A DNA stretch of 64,000 bases from Callipepla californica brunnescens. Lineage: Eukaryota; Chordata; Aves; Galliformes; Odontophoridae. The DNA lies in assembly GCA_023055505.1 (NCBI GenBank), contig JALIRH010000076.1, positions 1,934,001 to 1,998,000 on the forward strand, written 5' to 3'. The notes under the pieces were generated by a model. That model had not been told where the DNA came from, searched no databases, and worked only from the letters and a program-made list of their open reading frames with translations. This document shows positions 1-11,382 of the stretch, piece by piece. The stretch's first letter is position 1. Each line of letters opens with the position of its first letter. A program made the translations under genes and the position numbers.

Positions 1-3000
1 TGGGGCAGGTATGGGGCAGTAGTAAGACAGCTATGTGGCAGCAGTGGGGCAGATATGAGGAGGCTATGAGGAGGCTATGGGGCGGCTATGAAGCAGCAGT
101 GAGGCAGTTATGAGGCGGCTATGGGTCAGATATGTGGCAGCAGTGAAGCAGCTATGGTGCGGCTATAAGGCAGCCATGGGGCAGCTATGGGTTAGCAGTG
201 AGTCAGCTATGGGGCAGCAGTTGGGCAGCTATGAGGAGGCTATGGGGCAGCTATGGAGCAGATTTGAAACAGCTTTGGGGCGGCTGTGGGGCAGTAGTTT
301 GGCAGCTATGAGGCAGCAGTTGGGCAGCAGTTGGGGCAGTAGTGAGGCAGCTATGTGGCAGCTCAGGAGAGGCTATGGGGCAGCTATGGGGCATTAGTGG
401 GGCAGCTATGGGGAAGTAGTGGGGCAGATATGGGGCAGCAGTGAGGCAGCTATGGGGTAGCTATTGGGCAGTAGTGGGGAAGCAGTGAGGCAGCTATGGG
501 GCAGCAGTTGGGCAGCTATAAAGAGGCTATGGAGAGGCTGTGCGGCAGCTATGGTGCATCAGTGAGGAAGCTATGGGGCGTCTTTAGGGCAGCAGTTTGA
601 CAGCTATGAGGCAGTCACGGGGCAGCTATGGGACAGCAGTGGGACAGCTATGAGGAGGCTAGAGGGCAGCTATGGGGCAGCTATGAGGAGGCTATGGGGA
701 GGCTATGGGGCAGGTATATAGTGGCTATGTGGCAGTAGTCGGGCAGATATAAGGCATCAATGGGGCAGCAGTGGGGCAGCTATTGGGCGGCTATTAGGCA
801 GCCATGGGGCGGCTATGGGGCAGCAGGGAGGTAGCAATGGGGCAGCAGTGGAGCAGCTATGATGAGGCTATGGCGAGGCTCTGGGGCAGCTATGGTGCAC
901 CAGTGAGGCAGCTATTGGGTAGCTATGAAGAGGCTGTGGGGAGGCTATGGGGCAGATATGTGGCAACGTTGAGGTAGCTATTGAGAAGCTATGGGGCAGC
1001 AGTGAGGCAGTAGTGGGTCAGCTATGGGGCATTAGTGCTGCAGCTATGGGGCCGCAGTGGGGCATCTAAGAGGAAGCTATAGGGAGGCTATGGGGCAGCT
1101 ATGGGGCAGCAGTGAGCTAGCTATAGAACAGCTATGAGGAGGCTATGGGGCAGCTATGGAGCAGATTTGAAACAGCTTTGGGGCGGCTATGGGGCAGTAG
1201 TTTGGCAGCTATGAGGCAGCAGTTGGGCAGCTATGGGGCAGTAGTGAGGCAGCTATGTGGCGGCTCAGGAGAGGCTATGGGGCAGCTATGGGGCATTAGT
1301 GGGGCAGCTATGGGGAAGTAGTGGGGCAGGTAAGGGGCAGAAGTGAGGCAGCTATGAGGTAGCTATGAGGAGGCTATGGGGCAGTAGTGGGGAAGCAGTG
1401 AGGCAGCTATGGGGCAGCAGTTGGGCAGCTATGAGGAGGCTATGGGGAGGCTATGGGGCAGCAGTGAGGCAGTTTTGGGGCACCAGTGAGGCAGCTATGG
1501 GGAGGCTACGGGGCAGCAGTCGGGCAGCTATGGGGCGGATATGGAGCAGCAGTGGGGCAGATATGAGGAGGCTATGAGGAGGCTATGGGGCAGCAGTGAG
1601 GCAGCTATGGGACAGGTATGAGGCACTTATCAAGCAGCTCTGGGGCAGCGGTGTGGCAGCTAAGAGGAGGCAATTGGGAGGCTATGGGGCAGCTATGAAG
1701 CAGCAGTGAGGCAGCTATGGGGCGTCTATGGGGCAGCAGTGGGGCAACTATGAGGAGACTATGGGGAGGCTATGGGGCAGCTATTGGGCAGCAGTGAGGC
1801 AGCAATGAGGCAGCTATGAGGAGGCTATGGGAAGCCGATGAGGCAGCTATAGAGCGGCTATGGGGCAGTAGTGGGGCAGCTATTGGGAAGCAGTGGCAAG
1901 GCTATCGGGCGGCTATTAGGCAGCCATTGGGCACCATGGGGCAGCAGTGAGGCAGCTATGGGACGGCTATGGGGAGGCTATGGGGCAGGTATGGGGCAGC
2001 AGTGGGGCAGCTATGGAGCAGATATCGAGAGGTTATGAGGCAGCTATGGGGTGGCGATGAGGCAGACATAGGGAAGCTATGGTGGAGCAGGGAGGCAGCT
2101 ATGGGGTGGCTATGGGGCAGCAGTGAGACAGCTATGGGGCAAGTATGGGGAGGCTATGGGGCAGTAATGGGGCAGCTATGGGGCAGCTATGAGGCAGCCA
2201 TGGGGTACGTCTGGGGCACCAGTGAGGCAGCTATGGGGAGGCTATGGGGCAGCCATGGGGTACGTCTGGGGCACCACTGAGGCAGCTAAGGGCAGCAGTG
2301 AGGCAGCTATGGGGAGGCTATGGGGCAGCAGTGAGGCAGTAGTGGGTCAGCTATGGGGCATAAGTGCTGCAGCTATGGGGCTGCAGTGGGGCAGCTAAGA
2401 GGAAGCTATGGGGAGGCTATGGGGCAGCTATTGTGCATCAGTGAGGAAGCTACGAGGCGGCAATGGGGCAGCAGTTTTGCAGTTATGAGGCAGCTATGGG
2501 GCAGCAGTGAGGCAGCTATGAGGAGACTATGGGGAGGCTATGGGGCAGAAGTGGGGCAGCTATGGGGTAGCCATGGGGCAGCCATCAAACGGCTATGGGG
2601 CAGCAGTGGGGCAGCTAAGAGGAGGCTATGGACCAGCTATGGGGCGGCTACAAGGCAGCCATGGGGCAACTATGGGGAAGCAGTGAGAGAGCTATGAGGA
2701 GGCTATGGGTAGGCTATAGGGCAGGTATTGGACAGCTATGAGGCAGCCATGGTGCAGCTATGGGGCAGCAGTGGGGCAGCAATGGGGCGTCTATTAGGCA
2801 GCCATGGGGTGGCAATGGGACACCAGTGAGACATCTATGGGGTGGATATGTAGCAGCAGTGGGGCAGGTATGGGGCAGTAGTGGGGTAGCTATGAGGAGG
2901 CTACGGGGCAACTATGGGGCAGCAGAGAGGCAGCGATGGGACAGGTATGAGGAGGCTATGGGGAGACTACGGGGCAGCTATGAAGCTGCAGTGAGGCAGC

Positions 3001-3949
3001 TATGGGGCGTCTATGGGGAGGCTATGGGGCAGCTATGGAAAAGCTATGAGGCAACCATGGGGCTGCAGTTGGGCAGCTCTGGGGCCGCATTGAGGAAGCT
3101 ATGGGGCAGCTCCGAGGAGCCTATGCAGCAGCTATGGAGCGGCTATGAGGCAGCTATGGGGCAGGTATGAGGCAGCCATGGGGCGGCTGTGGGGCAGCAG
3201 TGAGGCAGCTATGAAGAGGCTATGGGGAGGCTAAGGGGCAGCAGTGGGGCAGCTACGGGGCGGCTATGAGGCAGCCATTGGGCATCTAAGGGGCAGCAGT
3301 GGGGCAGCTATAAAGAGGCTATGGGGAGGCTATGGGGCAGCTATGGTGCATCAGTGAGGAAGCTATGGGGCGTCAATGGGGCAGCAGTTTGACAGCTATG
3401 AGGCAGCCACGGGGCAGCTATGGGGCAGCAGTGGGACAGCTATGAGGAGGCTATAGGGCAGCTATGGGGCAGCTCTGAGGAGGCTATGGGGAGGCTATGG
3501 AGCAGCTATGGGGCAGCAGTGAGGAAGCTATGGGGTGGCTATGGGGCGGCTATGAGGCAGCTATGGGGTAGCAGTGAGACAGCTATGAGGAGGCTACGGG
3601 GAGGCTATAGGGCAGTTATGGGGCGGGTATTAGACAGCCATGGGGCGGCTATGGGGCAGCAGGGAGGTAGCAATGGGGCAGCAGTGGGGCAGCTATGATG
3701 AGGCTATGGCGAGGCTCTGGGGCAGCTATGGTGCACCAGTGAGGCAGCTATTGGGTAGCTGTGAGGAGGCTGTGGGGAGGCTATGGGGCAGATATGCGGC
3801 AACGGTGAGGCAGCTATTGGGAAGCTATGGGGCACCAGTGAGGCAGTAGTGGGTCAGCGATGGGGCAGCAGTGAGGCAGCTATGGGGCTGCAGTGGGGCA
3901 TCTAAGAGGAAGCTATGGCGAGGCTATGGGGCAGCTATGGGGCAGCAAT
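1..3949 (+). repeat. 11-bp G-rich minisatellite array (left block)
   Basis: The whole stretch is a degenerate tandem array with basic unit CTATGGGGCAG and common variants CAGTGGGGCAG, CTATGAGGAGG and CAGTGAGGCAG. Three units make 33 bp, or 11 codons, so stop-free plus-strand frames rich in Trp, Gly, Arg and Ala appear. These have no start context, domain or codon signature and I do not call them genes. Larger blocks are duplicated inside the array: the piece around 261 recurs at 1164, and the piece around 814 recurs near 3645. The right edge is sharp at about 3950, where ERV sequence begins. Confidence 0.93.
1814..3664 (+). repeat. Left copy of a 60.3-kb-spaced duplication
   Basis: This block aligns almost base for base with 62140-64000 at an offset of 60326 rising to 60337 after one extra 11-bp unit in the right copy. 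Scattered single-base differences and a 1-base indel near 3437 separate the copies. The match ends only because the window ends. It is a segmental duplication of satellite DNA or an assembly duplication. Confidence 0.9.
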
Positions 3950-5506
3950 CGGGCTTTCCCACAAAGCGACACAATCCATCTGTGAACAGGGCGTATCTCT
4001 TTTCATCTTCTGTTAGTTCATTATATGGTGAGGCTTCTTTAGCACGTGACACCTCCTCTGCTGGGGTTGTTCCAAACTTTTTACCTTCAGGCCAGTCCAT
4101 GATCACCTCCAGGATTCCTGAACGGTTGGGGTTCCCCATCCGAGCTCGCTGTGTAATCAGCGCAATCCACTTACTCCAAGTGGCATCAGTAGCATGATGG
4201 GTAGAGGGAACTGTTCCTTTAAACATCCAGTTCAGTACTGGCAGTCGAGGTGCCAGAAGGAGCTGCGTTTCAGTACCGATTACTTCAGAAGCAGCTCGAA
4301 CCCCCTGATATGCGGCTAAGATCTCCTTCTCAGTTGGAGTGTAGCGCTCCTCAGACCCCCTGTATGCTCGACTCCAGAAACCAAGGGGTCGGCCTCGGGT
4401 CTCTCCAGAAGCTCTTTGCCACAAACTCCAAGTGGGACCTTCCTTTCCAGCAGCAGTGTAGAGGATGTTCTTTACATCCTGTCCCGTCCGCACTGGCCCC
4501 AGGGCCACGGCACGGGCTATCTCCTGCTTCATTTGCTCAAAAGCCTGCTGCTGCTCAGGGCCCCACACAAAATCATTCTTCTTCCAGAGGTCACCTGATA
4601 AAGGGGGCTCACAATGAGGCTGTAGTTTGGAACATGCAGTCTCCAAAATCCCACTACACCCAGAAAAGCTTGGCTCTCTGTCTTACTGGTGGGTGGAGAC
4701 ATGGCAGTAATTTTGTCAATCCCATCTGTTGGGATGTGATGACGTCCATCTTGCCACTTTATGCCTAGGAACTGAATTTCTTGTGCAGGTCCTTTCACTT
4801 TGCTTCGCTTAATAGCGAAGCCAGCTCGCAGGAGGATCTGTATTATTGTCTCTCCTTTCTTAAAAACTTCCTCTGCTGTATTGCCCCATACAGCAATATC
4901 ATCGATGTACTGCAGATGCTCAGGAGCAGCACCCTGTTCCAATGCAGTTTGGATCAACCCATGGCAAATGGTTGGGCTGTGCTTCCACCCCTGGGGCAAA
5001 CGGTTCCAGGTGTACTGAACGCCTCTCCAGGTGAAGGCAAACTGTGGCCTGCATTCTGTGGCCAAGGGAATTGAAAAGAAGGCGTTAGCAATGTCAATGG
5101 TGGCATACCACTTGGCTGCTTTTGACTCCAGTTCATACTGGAGTTGAAGCATGTCTGGCACAGCAGCACTCAGTGGAGGTGTGACTTCGTTCAGGCCACG
5201 GTAATCTACCGTCAACCTCCATTCTCCGTTGGCTTTACGCACTGGCCATATGGGGCTGTTAAACGGGGAGTGAGTTTTGCTGATCACTCCCTGGCTCTCT
5301 AGCTGACGAATCAGATGATGAATGGGGAGCAAGGAATCCCTGTTGGTGCGGTACTGCCGTCTGTGCACCGTTTTTGTAGCAATTGGTACCTGTTGCTCCT
5401 CCACTTGTAGCAACCCCACAACAGATGGATCTTCTGACAGGCCAGGTAAAACAGATAGTTGCTTAATGCTATCTGTGTCCACAGTAGCTATTCCAAAAGC
5501 CCATCG
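3950..5506 (-). pseudogene. pol: ERV-L-like pol remnant (RT and RNase H)
   Basis: The minus strand encodes a retroviral polymerase that is broken. Reading from high to low coordinates, the reverse transcriptase has a conserved WPVRKANGEWR-type finger region, an LPQGW motif and a YIDD catalytic motif, followed by a connection domain and RNase H-like segments ending at FTDG. Breaks: an in-frame TAG at 5507-5509 separates it from protease, a frameshift lies near 4590, and the gene stops abruptly at about 3950 in the 11-bp minisatellite, so integrase and the 3' LTR are absent. The LPQGW/YIDD combination, and the 5-bp target duplication of a related solo LTR at 38898, suggest a class III (ERV-L-like) element; this assignment is an inference. 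It cannot encode an active enzyme as it stands. Confidence 0.85.
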
Positions 5507-5740
5507 CTACCCCTTGGGATCCTTAAAGTGCCCCCTTCTGAGATAGTCTATACCAAGTATGCGTGGGGCCCCCTGTCCAATCACTATAAGATGCTTCTGC
5601 CAGTCTTTACCCGTGAGGCTTATTTCTGCCTCCAGCACAGACAATTCCTGAAAGCCGCCAGTCACTCCAGAGAGATGAATCAATTCTGCCCCTTTATAAC
5701 TTGAAGGCGTTAGAGTACATTGTGCACCAGTATCCACCAG
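5507..5740 (-). pseudogene. pro: ERV protease remnant
   Basis: A minus-strand frame in the same phase as the downstream pol carries the retropepsin active-site motif DTGAQ near its start and a later G-I-D-Y-L-type C-terminal motif. It ends in the TAG at 5507-5509. The spacing of about 70 residues between the two motifs fits a retroviral aspartic protease. Upstream of about 5745 the frame is interrupted by stops, so how it joined gag is lost. Confidence 0.75.
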
Positions 5741-6663
5741 TGCCTCCTATTTCTGTGGGTTTGATGTGCCAGGCCACCGAATCCACACAGTCCAATACAC
5801 TCTATTATCCCTCTCCCTCCTCTGGCTGAGGGCAGGGCCCCTCTATTCATTACCTGTAGTGACGGGAACAACTTCGCTGGTAGTTGGTCTGTGTTGTAAT
5901 TCTCTCACCCGTACTCGCAGTGCAGGGGTGGGTTTTTGATGTCATTCCTTCATATCTTCTCCATTTGCACGTAAGTAACTCCACAAAGCCGCACGCGACA
6001 TGAAGTTAGTGAAGTTAGTGCTGTCATTTGCTCGAGCAGGATGGCGTTTGCTTCTGATAGCTGCAACCGATTCAACCCTATCAATCAGTTGGGATAATTT
6101 TCCCAGTATATCTTCCATTTGTCCTTCTAACTTTGATATGGCTGAAATGGACGTGTATGGCGGCGGAAATTTTTGTTTGAAGTTTTGAAGTGTAAGAATT
6201 AGTTCAAAAACTGGGGGTTTTCTGTCTTGGTCCTCATATCTGTTGACATGTTATCCTTTGTTCCATTAGCTGGGGTGCCCTGGGATCTGGCAGGTTCCTC
6301 TATCATTGCTTTTAATTTATCATACAGGGACCAGACCCAATGGAACAGAATGGCAAACTTAACCAAGTTCCAGTACGTTTTGAGCATTAAGAGGGAAAAA
6401 GCGGTGAAGTACAATCCCTGTAAGGGCAGTTTTAACAGAACCAGAAAAGACATCTTTTTATTATTTTTTTTTTTTTTTCTTGTACTAAAACAATCTGGCA
6501 GTACCCAAAAGAAGTTTACAGATATCCCAAAACAACTGACAGTACGCCCGGACTTCAAGGTCATGTTTTGCTGTACAGCACTTGCAGTACAGATAAGCTT
6601 GTTAACAACAGACAGAGATGTACTCTAAAAGTTTGTCTCTGCCTGGCTAAGGCAGCTGGTTGT
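5741..6663 (-). other. ERV leader and degraded gag remnant
   Basis: Between the primer-binding site and protease there is only about 0.9 kb, too short for a full gag. Minus-strand frames hold short open pieces without a recognisable capsid motif or zinc knuckle. A run of T at about 6463-6478 and several stops indicate decay. Most of gag has probably been deleted. Confidence 0.55.
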
Positions 6664-6681
6664 GCCCCACGTTGGGCGCCA
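6664..6681 (-). other. Retroviral primer-binding site, lysine tRNA type
   Basis: On the minus strand these 18 bases read TGGCGCCCAACGTGGGGC, the form complementary to the 3' end of tRNA-Lys(1,2). The site lies four bases inside the LTR edge at 6686, the expected arrangement for a minus-strand provirus, and fixes the element's orientation. Confidence 0.88.
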
Positions 6682-6685
6682 AAAA

Positions 6686-6928
6686 TGTCAGGGGTTTGTG
6701 AGCCGGTTCAGCCCGGCCCTGCGACAACCGAGGAAGGAGACCCACAGGCCCACACCCCGGACAAGGGGAAGGGGGAAAGGGAAAAAGGGAGATAAGCCCC
6801 AAAACAAAACAGCGGCAACGATCTGAGGGGGAAAAGCTAATTTACTAAATAAGACATCAGGAAGTAAATAACACAGTATAATGCAATACAATTTGGAATT
6901 AAGCCCAATGAATCAAACAAAACGAGTA

Positions 6929-6967
<39 letters not shown>

Positions 6968-7228
6968 GTGCCTGATAAACCGAAGGCCTTGCGCTAACGC
7001 TGAAGGCGGACGGCAGCGAGCACCCACTCCTAAGTGATCCTAGAGGAAAGAGAGAATGTCCCGTGACCGCAGAGAGTTTTTATCTGTTCCCTCTGAGCGG
7101 AAAACACGTGAAAAAATACAAAGCATTGCCAAGTCCTCTGGGGAATGTAGTTTTCTCCCTGACTCCCAATGCACCACATGATGCCATGATGTGGAATACC
7201 AGTACCAAAAAATCATAAAACCATGACA
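6686..7228 (-). mobile_element. 5' LTR of the minus-strand ERV
   Basis: In element orientation the LTR starts TGTCATGG at 7228 and ends TGACA at 6686, next to the primer-binding site, with TG...CA ends and a length of 543 bp. It contains a long GA microsatellite at about 6932-6964. A solo LTR at 38898-39471 belongs to the same family: both share blocks such as CTAATTTACTAAATAAG and the 20-base end region before 7228. The outer edge abuts CR1 sequence, so the ERV inserted into a CR1 copy. Confidence 0.87.
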
Positions 7229-7745
7229 CTTCCTTACGGTCTTTTTTGTAGATGGGAGTCACATCGGCAAGCCTCCAATCTTGTGGGACCTCTCCAGATG
7301 ACCAGGAATGCTGATAGATGACAGAAAGCGGCTTGGCAATCACCTCTGCCAGCTCCCTCAGCACCCTTGGGTGGATCCCATCTGGTCCCATGGACTTGCG
7401 GCAGTTCAGATGGAGGAGCAGGTCTCTGACTGTCTCTGCTAGGATCACAGGGGGTGTATGATGCGCTTCGTCCCAGACTTCCAGGTCAGGGCAAAAAGTA
7501 TCCTGAGTTAACTGATCTGTCTATTAAAGAGAGACGTGAAGAAGGCATTGAGAACCTCAGCCTTTTCCTTATCCTCTGTGGTTCCATTCCCTGCCGCATC
7601 AAGTAAAGGAGAGAAATTCTCCTTAGATCTTTTACTGTTAATATATTTGTAAAAGGATTTTTTGCTCTGCTTTACTGCAGTAGCCAGTCTAAGTTGGAGC
7701 TGGGCTTTTGCATTTCTAATTTCCTGCCTGTATTGGAGGGGAGCA
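7229..7745 (-). mobile_element. CR1-type LINE fragment
   Basis: The minus strand encodes a piece of a non-LTR reverse transcriptase, with GPDGIHPRVLRELA, SWSSGEVPQDWR and TPIYKKDRKE-like blocks, typical of avian CR1 ORF2. The frame is cut at 7229 by the ERV LTR. Further upstream in element orientation (7450-7745) the sequence has frameshifts. It is a 5'-truncated, inactive copy in the intron-like DNA before the XPO1-like exons. Confidence 0.82.
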
Positions 7746-7922
7746 GAGGCTTGCTTTAAATGTGGAGTAAGGAAGGAAAGGATGGAGAAGGATCTTGTGA
7801 ACTGAGGTGGGAAGTGGGTATTTAGTCATTGGAAAGCCATTTTGAACTTTTACTACCTGAACGCTGTACATTTTGGGTTAGTCTTCCTTAACTTTCTGTT
7901 GGACTTCTTGTTTTTCAATCAG

Positions 7923-8057
7923 GTGCATCCGTTCTGTGGAGCAGTAGGATACGTGGTTGGGGCGCAGACAGACCGGACTGTACAGGAGCATCTGATAGAA
8001 AAACACATGCTGCTCCCTAATCCAGTATAGGACTGCAGAATTCGGCAGGCAACAAAA
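7923..8057 (+). pseudogene. XPO1-like: XPO1-like exon 1 of the copy, with TAG stop
   Basis: The acceptor TTTTTCAATCAG precedes 45 codons containing GAQTDRTVQEHLIEK and ending QATK. The Trp codon of the LLPN-x-VW motif is TAG at 8028-8030. The donor GTCAGA is weaker than consensus. The reading frame is otherwise kept. Confidence 0.85.
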
Positions 8058-8374
8058 GTCAGACGGTACATTTTGTGTATTCAACTAAAGTAAAAGTGCT
8101 GAATGTTTGTTGTTATTCCATTTTTTTTTTATCTGTGGAATGAAGTGAACTTGGCTGTGCTGAACTTTTATAAAGCAATGGTTGATCTGGCAGTAGAAGT
8201 GTTGAAGGAGACCTAAACAACTGAGACTGGTTTAAATCCAGTTGAAGAACTTGACAGAACATGCTTTAACACAGCGTGTAAGATAACCCTAAACGTGAAA
8301 GTGACCGTTTTTGTATTAGAAGATAAATGGCGTTTTCGTTGACTGACTGGAGTTAGCTCAGTTCTTTTCCACAG

Positions 8375-8558
8375 AATGTTGATGTTCTGAAGGATCCTGA
8401 AGCCGTTACGCAGCTTGGTAGCATTCTGAAAAGCAGCGTAAGGGCATGGAAAGCAGCTGGCCGCCCCTTTGTGATTCAGCTGGGAAGAATTGATTTAGAT
8501 ATGCTGAATATGTCCAAGTGCCCAAGTGAAAACATGTCTGCAGCTCTTGAGGCTGACG
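8375..8558 (+). pseudogene. XPO1-like: XPO1-like exon 2 of the copy
   Basis: The acceptor TTTTCCACAG is followed by codons reading NVDVLKDPEAVTQLGSIL and later RPFVIQLGRIDLDMLN. The exon ends GCTGACG before donor GTAAGA. Its 184 bases leave one base that completes a Gly codon with the next exon. No stop is present. Confidence 0.88.
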
Positions 8559-9956
8559 GTAAGAAATTGCACGTCCTTTCTAACAGCGGGATGGGCAGTG
8601 CACGTGATCAGGTTGTGAATTTGCTGGGCTTATCTCATTGCGTGTCTGTTGGTGGTGGTGGTTTTTGTTGCTTCTTTGTGTGTGCGTTTGGGCAAGAGAA
8701 TGCCTGAAAATGTGCTTGCTTAGGTTCTTGTTTTTGTTAGCCAGATGTTTTGTTCAAAGAAACTCTGATTCCGGAAGGAGGAAAGCTCTTCAAGTGTGAG
8801 TTTAGGAAGGGTACCGGAGACTGCTGACTAATAGCAGTCTTGTGGAGACACAGTTGTAAGTTCTGACTTCATCGTTTTAGATAAGAAAAGACCCTAGGAC
8901 GTTGGCAGAGTTTTGGTTTGGTGATATTCTACTACTGAAACAGCTTTCTTACAGAAGTGTAACTTCAGTGAAGGCGCCTCAGATTTGTCACAAACTAGAC
9001 TGGTAATCACTGAGGAGGAATTAGGAGCTACTCGAGTTACCTAACCACTGTTACCTGGAAAAAATTGGGTCTGTGATATCCAAGTAGAATGTGCTGCTGG
9101 AGCATCCCTTGAGGAATGAAGTGACTCGGTTATTGGAGCTGTGTTCTGACAGACTTTCTTACCCATGCAATGAATACACCTTGACGTAGCTTCTCAGAAC
9201 TTAATGCATTCTTTTGATTCTGCAGCTCTAATTGCCAGAAGGTGCTTAAAACAAAAAGAAAACACAACGAGAGAAATAGGAAGCAGTTGCTAGGACTTGT
9301 AGTGGTGAGATTTTACTCGAGCAACAGCTATTGAGATGGCACTCGGCTCAGAGTGTGTTCTCACAGTTGTTATCTCTGATGGCAGCAGGAGCAGTTCTGC
9401 CTTTGTTTCCCTGGCTGCAGTCTGGTGAGGTTTTCCTTGGATGTACTGTTATGAGTGTGTGTCTGTGCACTCAGTTAGGGCAAGTTCTACTGACGAGACT
9501 TGCATGGACTTGGACGTGAGAAAATGAAGTAAGAATTAGGCTCCTTGTAGTAAAGACAAGTTGGAACAATTCTGTTTGTGACCAAATCAGGAGCGTGCTT
9601 TAGAACACTGTATAGGTTGGTTCTTCTCATCACGCAGTGAGAGCCAGAGGTAAGCATGATCCTGAGAGCTGAAGGAACATTCCCTTCCTTGAAAAAGAAG
9701 CTGCAGCATTGTTTCTGAGTTGTACTGGCAGAGTGTGCTGTCAGCAGTAGCACTGGAATACTAAATTGCAACTTGGATCCATGGAGCTGAAGTAATGGGA
9801 AAATGGTTTTAATCTGCATAATATGAAGGAGAGATCTTCCTTCTTTGTCATTTGGGTATAAAAATGAAACATTCTCAATCTTCTGGAAGGAGTTGAGGGG
9901 AATCTGTTTGTTGACGCATCTTAACCCAGATTCAGTGCAGCTTTGCTACCTTTCAG

Positions 9957-10063
9957 GCGAAGTGGAAACCAAGCAGCCCTTGGTTAGAAGGATGAGGACT
10001 GTAAAAAGGGAAAGTTTAGAACTGATTTCTGGCTGGGTGAGCAGGTCCAACGATCCTCAGATG
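9957..10063 (+). pseudogene. XPO1-like: XPO1-like exon 3 of the copy
   Basis: The exon follows acceptor TACCTTTCAG and encodes a segment including ISGWVSRSNDPQM, a strongly conserved exportin-1 stretch, before donor GTAAGT. It has 107 bases and keeps the phase of both neighbours. The preceding intron (8559-9956) shows no repeat or RNA gene that I recognise. Confidence 0.88.
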
Positions 10064-10441
10064 GTAAGTAAATATGGCATCCAAAGAGTTGATAGGACAC
10101 ATTCAGGAGGAACTCTGCTCTTTTGCTGCAGTGCAGTTAACACTGTTCTGTTCACAAGAACTGGCTTCAGAACTGCAATATCTGCAGGAAGGATGATAAG
10201 CTGTGATCATACAGGGGTAGGCCTGAGCTGTGTTTTGAGTGCTTCAGGTAGTGTCAGCTGAGAGCAGTCCTAAGGGGAAGCAGGAAGGTGTAGGAGAGCC
10301 CTCAGGCAAGCACTGCTGGATGAACACAGTGTGTGGGAAGCATGTGGGCGTGTAAGTTCATTTTTAGCTTCTTTCCCAACTGCTGTGTGAGGCTTTGTTG
10401 GGTAACTGCACTGCTCTAAGCATGTCTTGCTCTTGATGTAG

Positions 10442-10636
10442 GTTGCTGAAAACTTTGTTCCTCCCTTGTTGGGTGCCGCTCTCATTGACTACCAGAGAAA
10501 TGTTCCAGCTGCTAGAGAGCCTGCAGTACTGGGTGCTGTGGCTGTGGCTGTAAAGAAGCTGGGTGGGCACATCGCTGCTGAAATACCTCAGATCTTTGAT
10601 GCTGTTTTTGAGTGCACGTTAAATATGATCAAGAAG
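10442..10636 (+). pseudogene. XPO1-like: XPO1-like exon 4 of the copy
   Basis: Sixty-five codons run from VAENFVPPLL through AEIPQIFDAVFECTLN to the donor GTATTC. About ten residues differ from the exportin-1 I remember, with several changes clustered in the middle of the exon. The next expected exon, beginning with an acidic DFEEYPE-like segment, is not found before the telomere-like repeats. Confidence 0.88.
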
Positions 10637-11382
10637 GTATTCCTATGTAAATTTTGGATAACGGAAAAAAAAAGAAAAGGGATTTTATATTCAGGATATT
10701 GCAAGAAAGGGGGCAGGGCGTGTTATGCTATGTAGTTTACATAGCATTATTCTGTTGGGTGGAAATGAAGGTGAGGTTGATGAGCTGTGGCTGTCTGGGT
10801 GAATGTCTTGATCTCACTGACTGAATTTCTTGATCCAGTTCTGGAATTAAATTTGGAGTTGTTTTTCTGTTCCAGGACCTTGGGATGTCGTGGTCCTGGA
10901 AGCTGAAGTCTACTTGAAGTATATTCATACGTCCTTTGAGTAGAAGTATTGATTAGTTCTTGAAGTATTTCTTTCCTGATTTCCGTAGCTGCTAGAGTTT
11001 CTGTGTTACGGTTTACAGCAGGTACTTGCACAATAGATGGGTGCCGTTTTGCAGCAGTGTGAATCAGAAAGTGTATCCCTGTAGTGGCTGGGTGCTTAAC
11101 CGCTGAGGCCGTCTGTCCTGTGCCTGTGGAGCAAGTGGTAATTAATGTTGTGCACTGACCAAATGTGGTTCACCCTGCTGACACCGTGTAAGTCCAGCAA
11201 ATGGTCTTCTCAATCTATGGTGGTGAAAGTATGGGGAAAAATGTTGCTGGGAATCTGGGAACTGCATGCTTTGTTTTGTTTTTAGATTTCCTTAAAGCTG
11301 AGATCTCCATGGTAAGCCAGATTTTCTCTCCCAGATTTTCACAGTGAAAAGGCTGTATGGATTCAGGCCTTTTCTGCGACTG
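10637..11382. other. Non-repetitive DNA after the last XPO1-like exon
   Basis: AT-balanced sequence with no exon, repeat or RNA gene I can support. An acceptor-like TTCTGTTCCAG near 10875 is followed by frames without similarity to exportin-1. The stretch ends where TTAGGG repeats begin at about 11383, which marks the duplication breakpoint or a healed end. Confidence 0.6.

Larger units (their letters stand above)
7923..10636 (+). pseudogene. XPO1-like: Exportin-1-like partial gene copy, four exons
   Basis: Four blocks with AG/GT splice borders encode 45, about 61, about 36 and 65 codons that read in one continuous phase and match exportin-1 (CRM1), the nuclear export receptor for leucine-rich export signals. 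By my alignment they cover roughly residues 630-836 of the 1071-residue protein, part of the HEAT-repeat solenoid. Because introns are kept, this is a DNA duplication, not a processed copy. Vertebrate XPO1 is extremely conserved, yet this copy has many substitutions, and a conserved Trp codon is TAG at 8028-8030. I find neither earlier exons (an ERV and CR1 lie upstream) nor later ones (TTAGGG repeats begin at 11383). It is best read as a truncated pseudogene. A diverged functional paralogue is less likely, because both ends are missing in the window. Confidence 0.85.

Noticed and set aside
110..3849. Trp/Gly/Arg-rich frames in the 11-bp array, also at 55479-64000
   Set aside because: The unit of 11 bp gives an 11-codon period without stops. 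There is no start context, domain or unique sequence.
6199..6628. Opposing frames of 121 and 133 codons in the ERV leader
   Set aside because: They overlap each other on opposite strands between the primer-binding site and protease, and show no viral or host domain.
10747..11031. Minus-strand frame of 94 codons after the XPO1-like exons
   Set aside because: No homology recognised, opposite strand to the gene copy, ordinary chance length for this composition.
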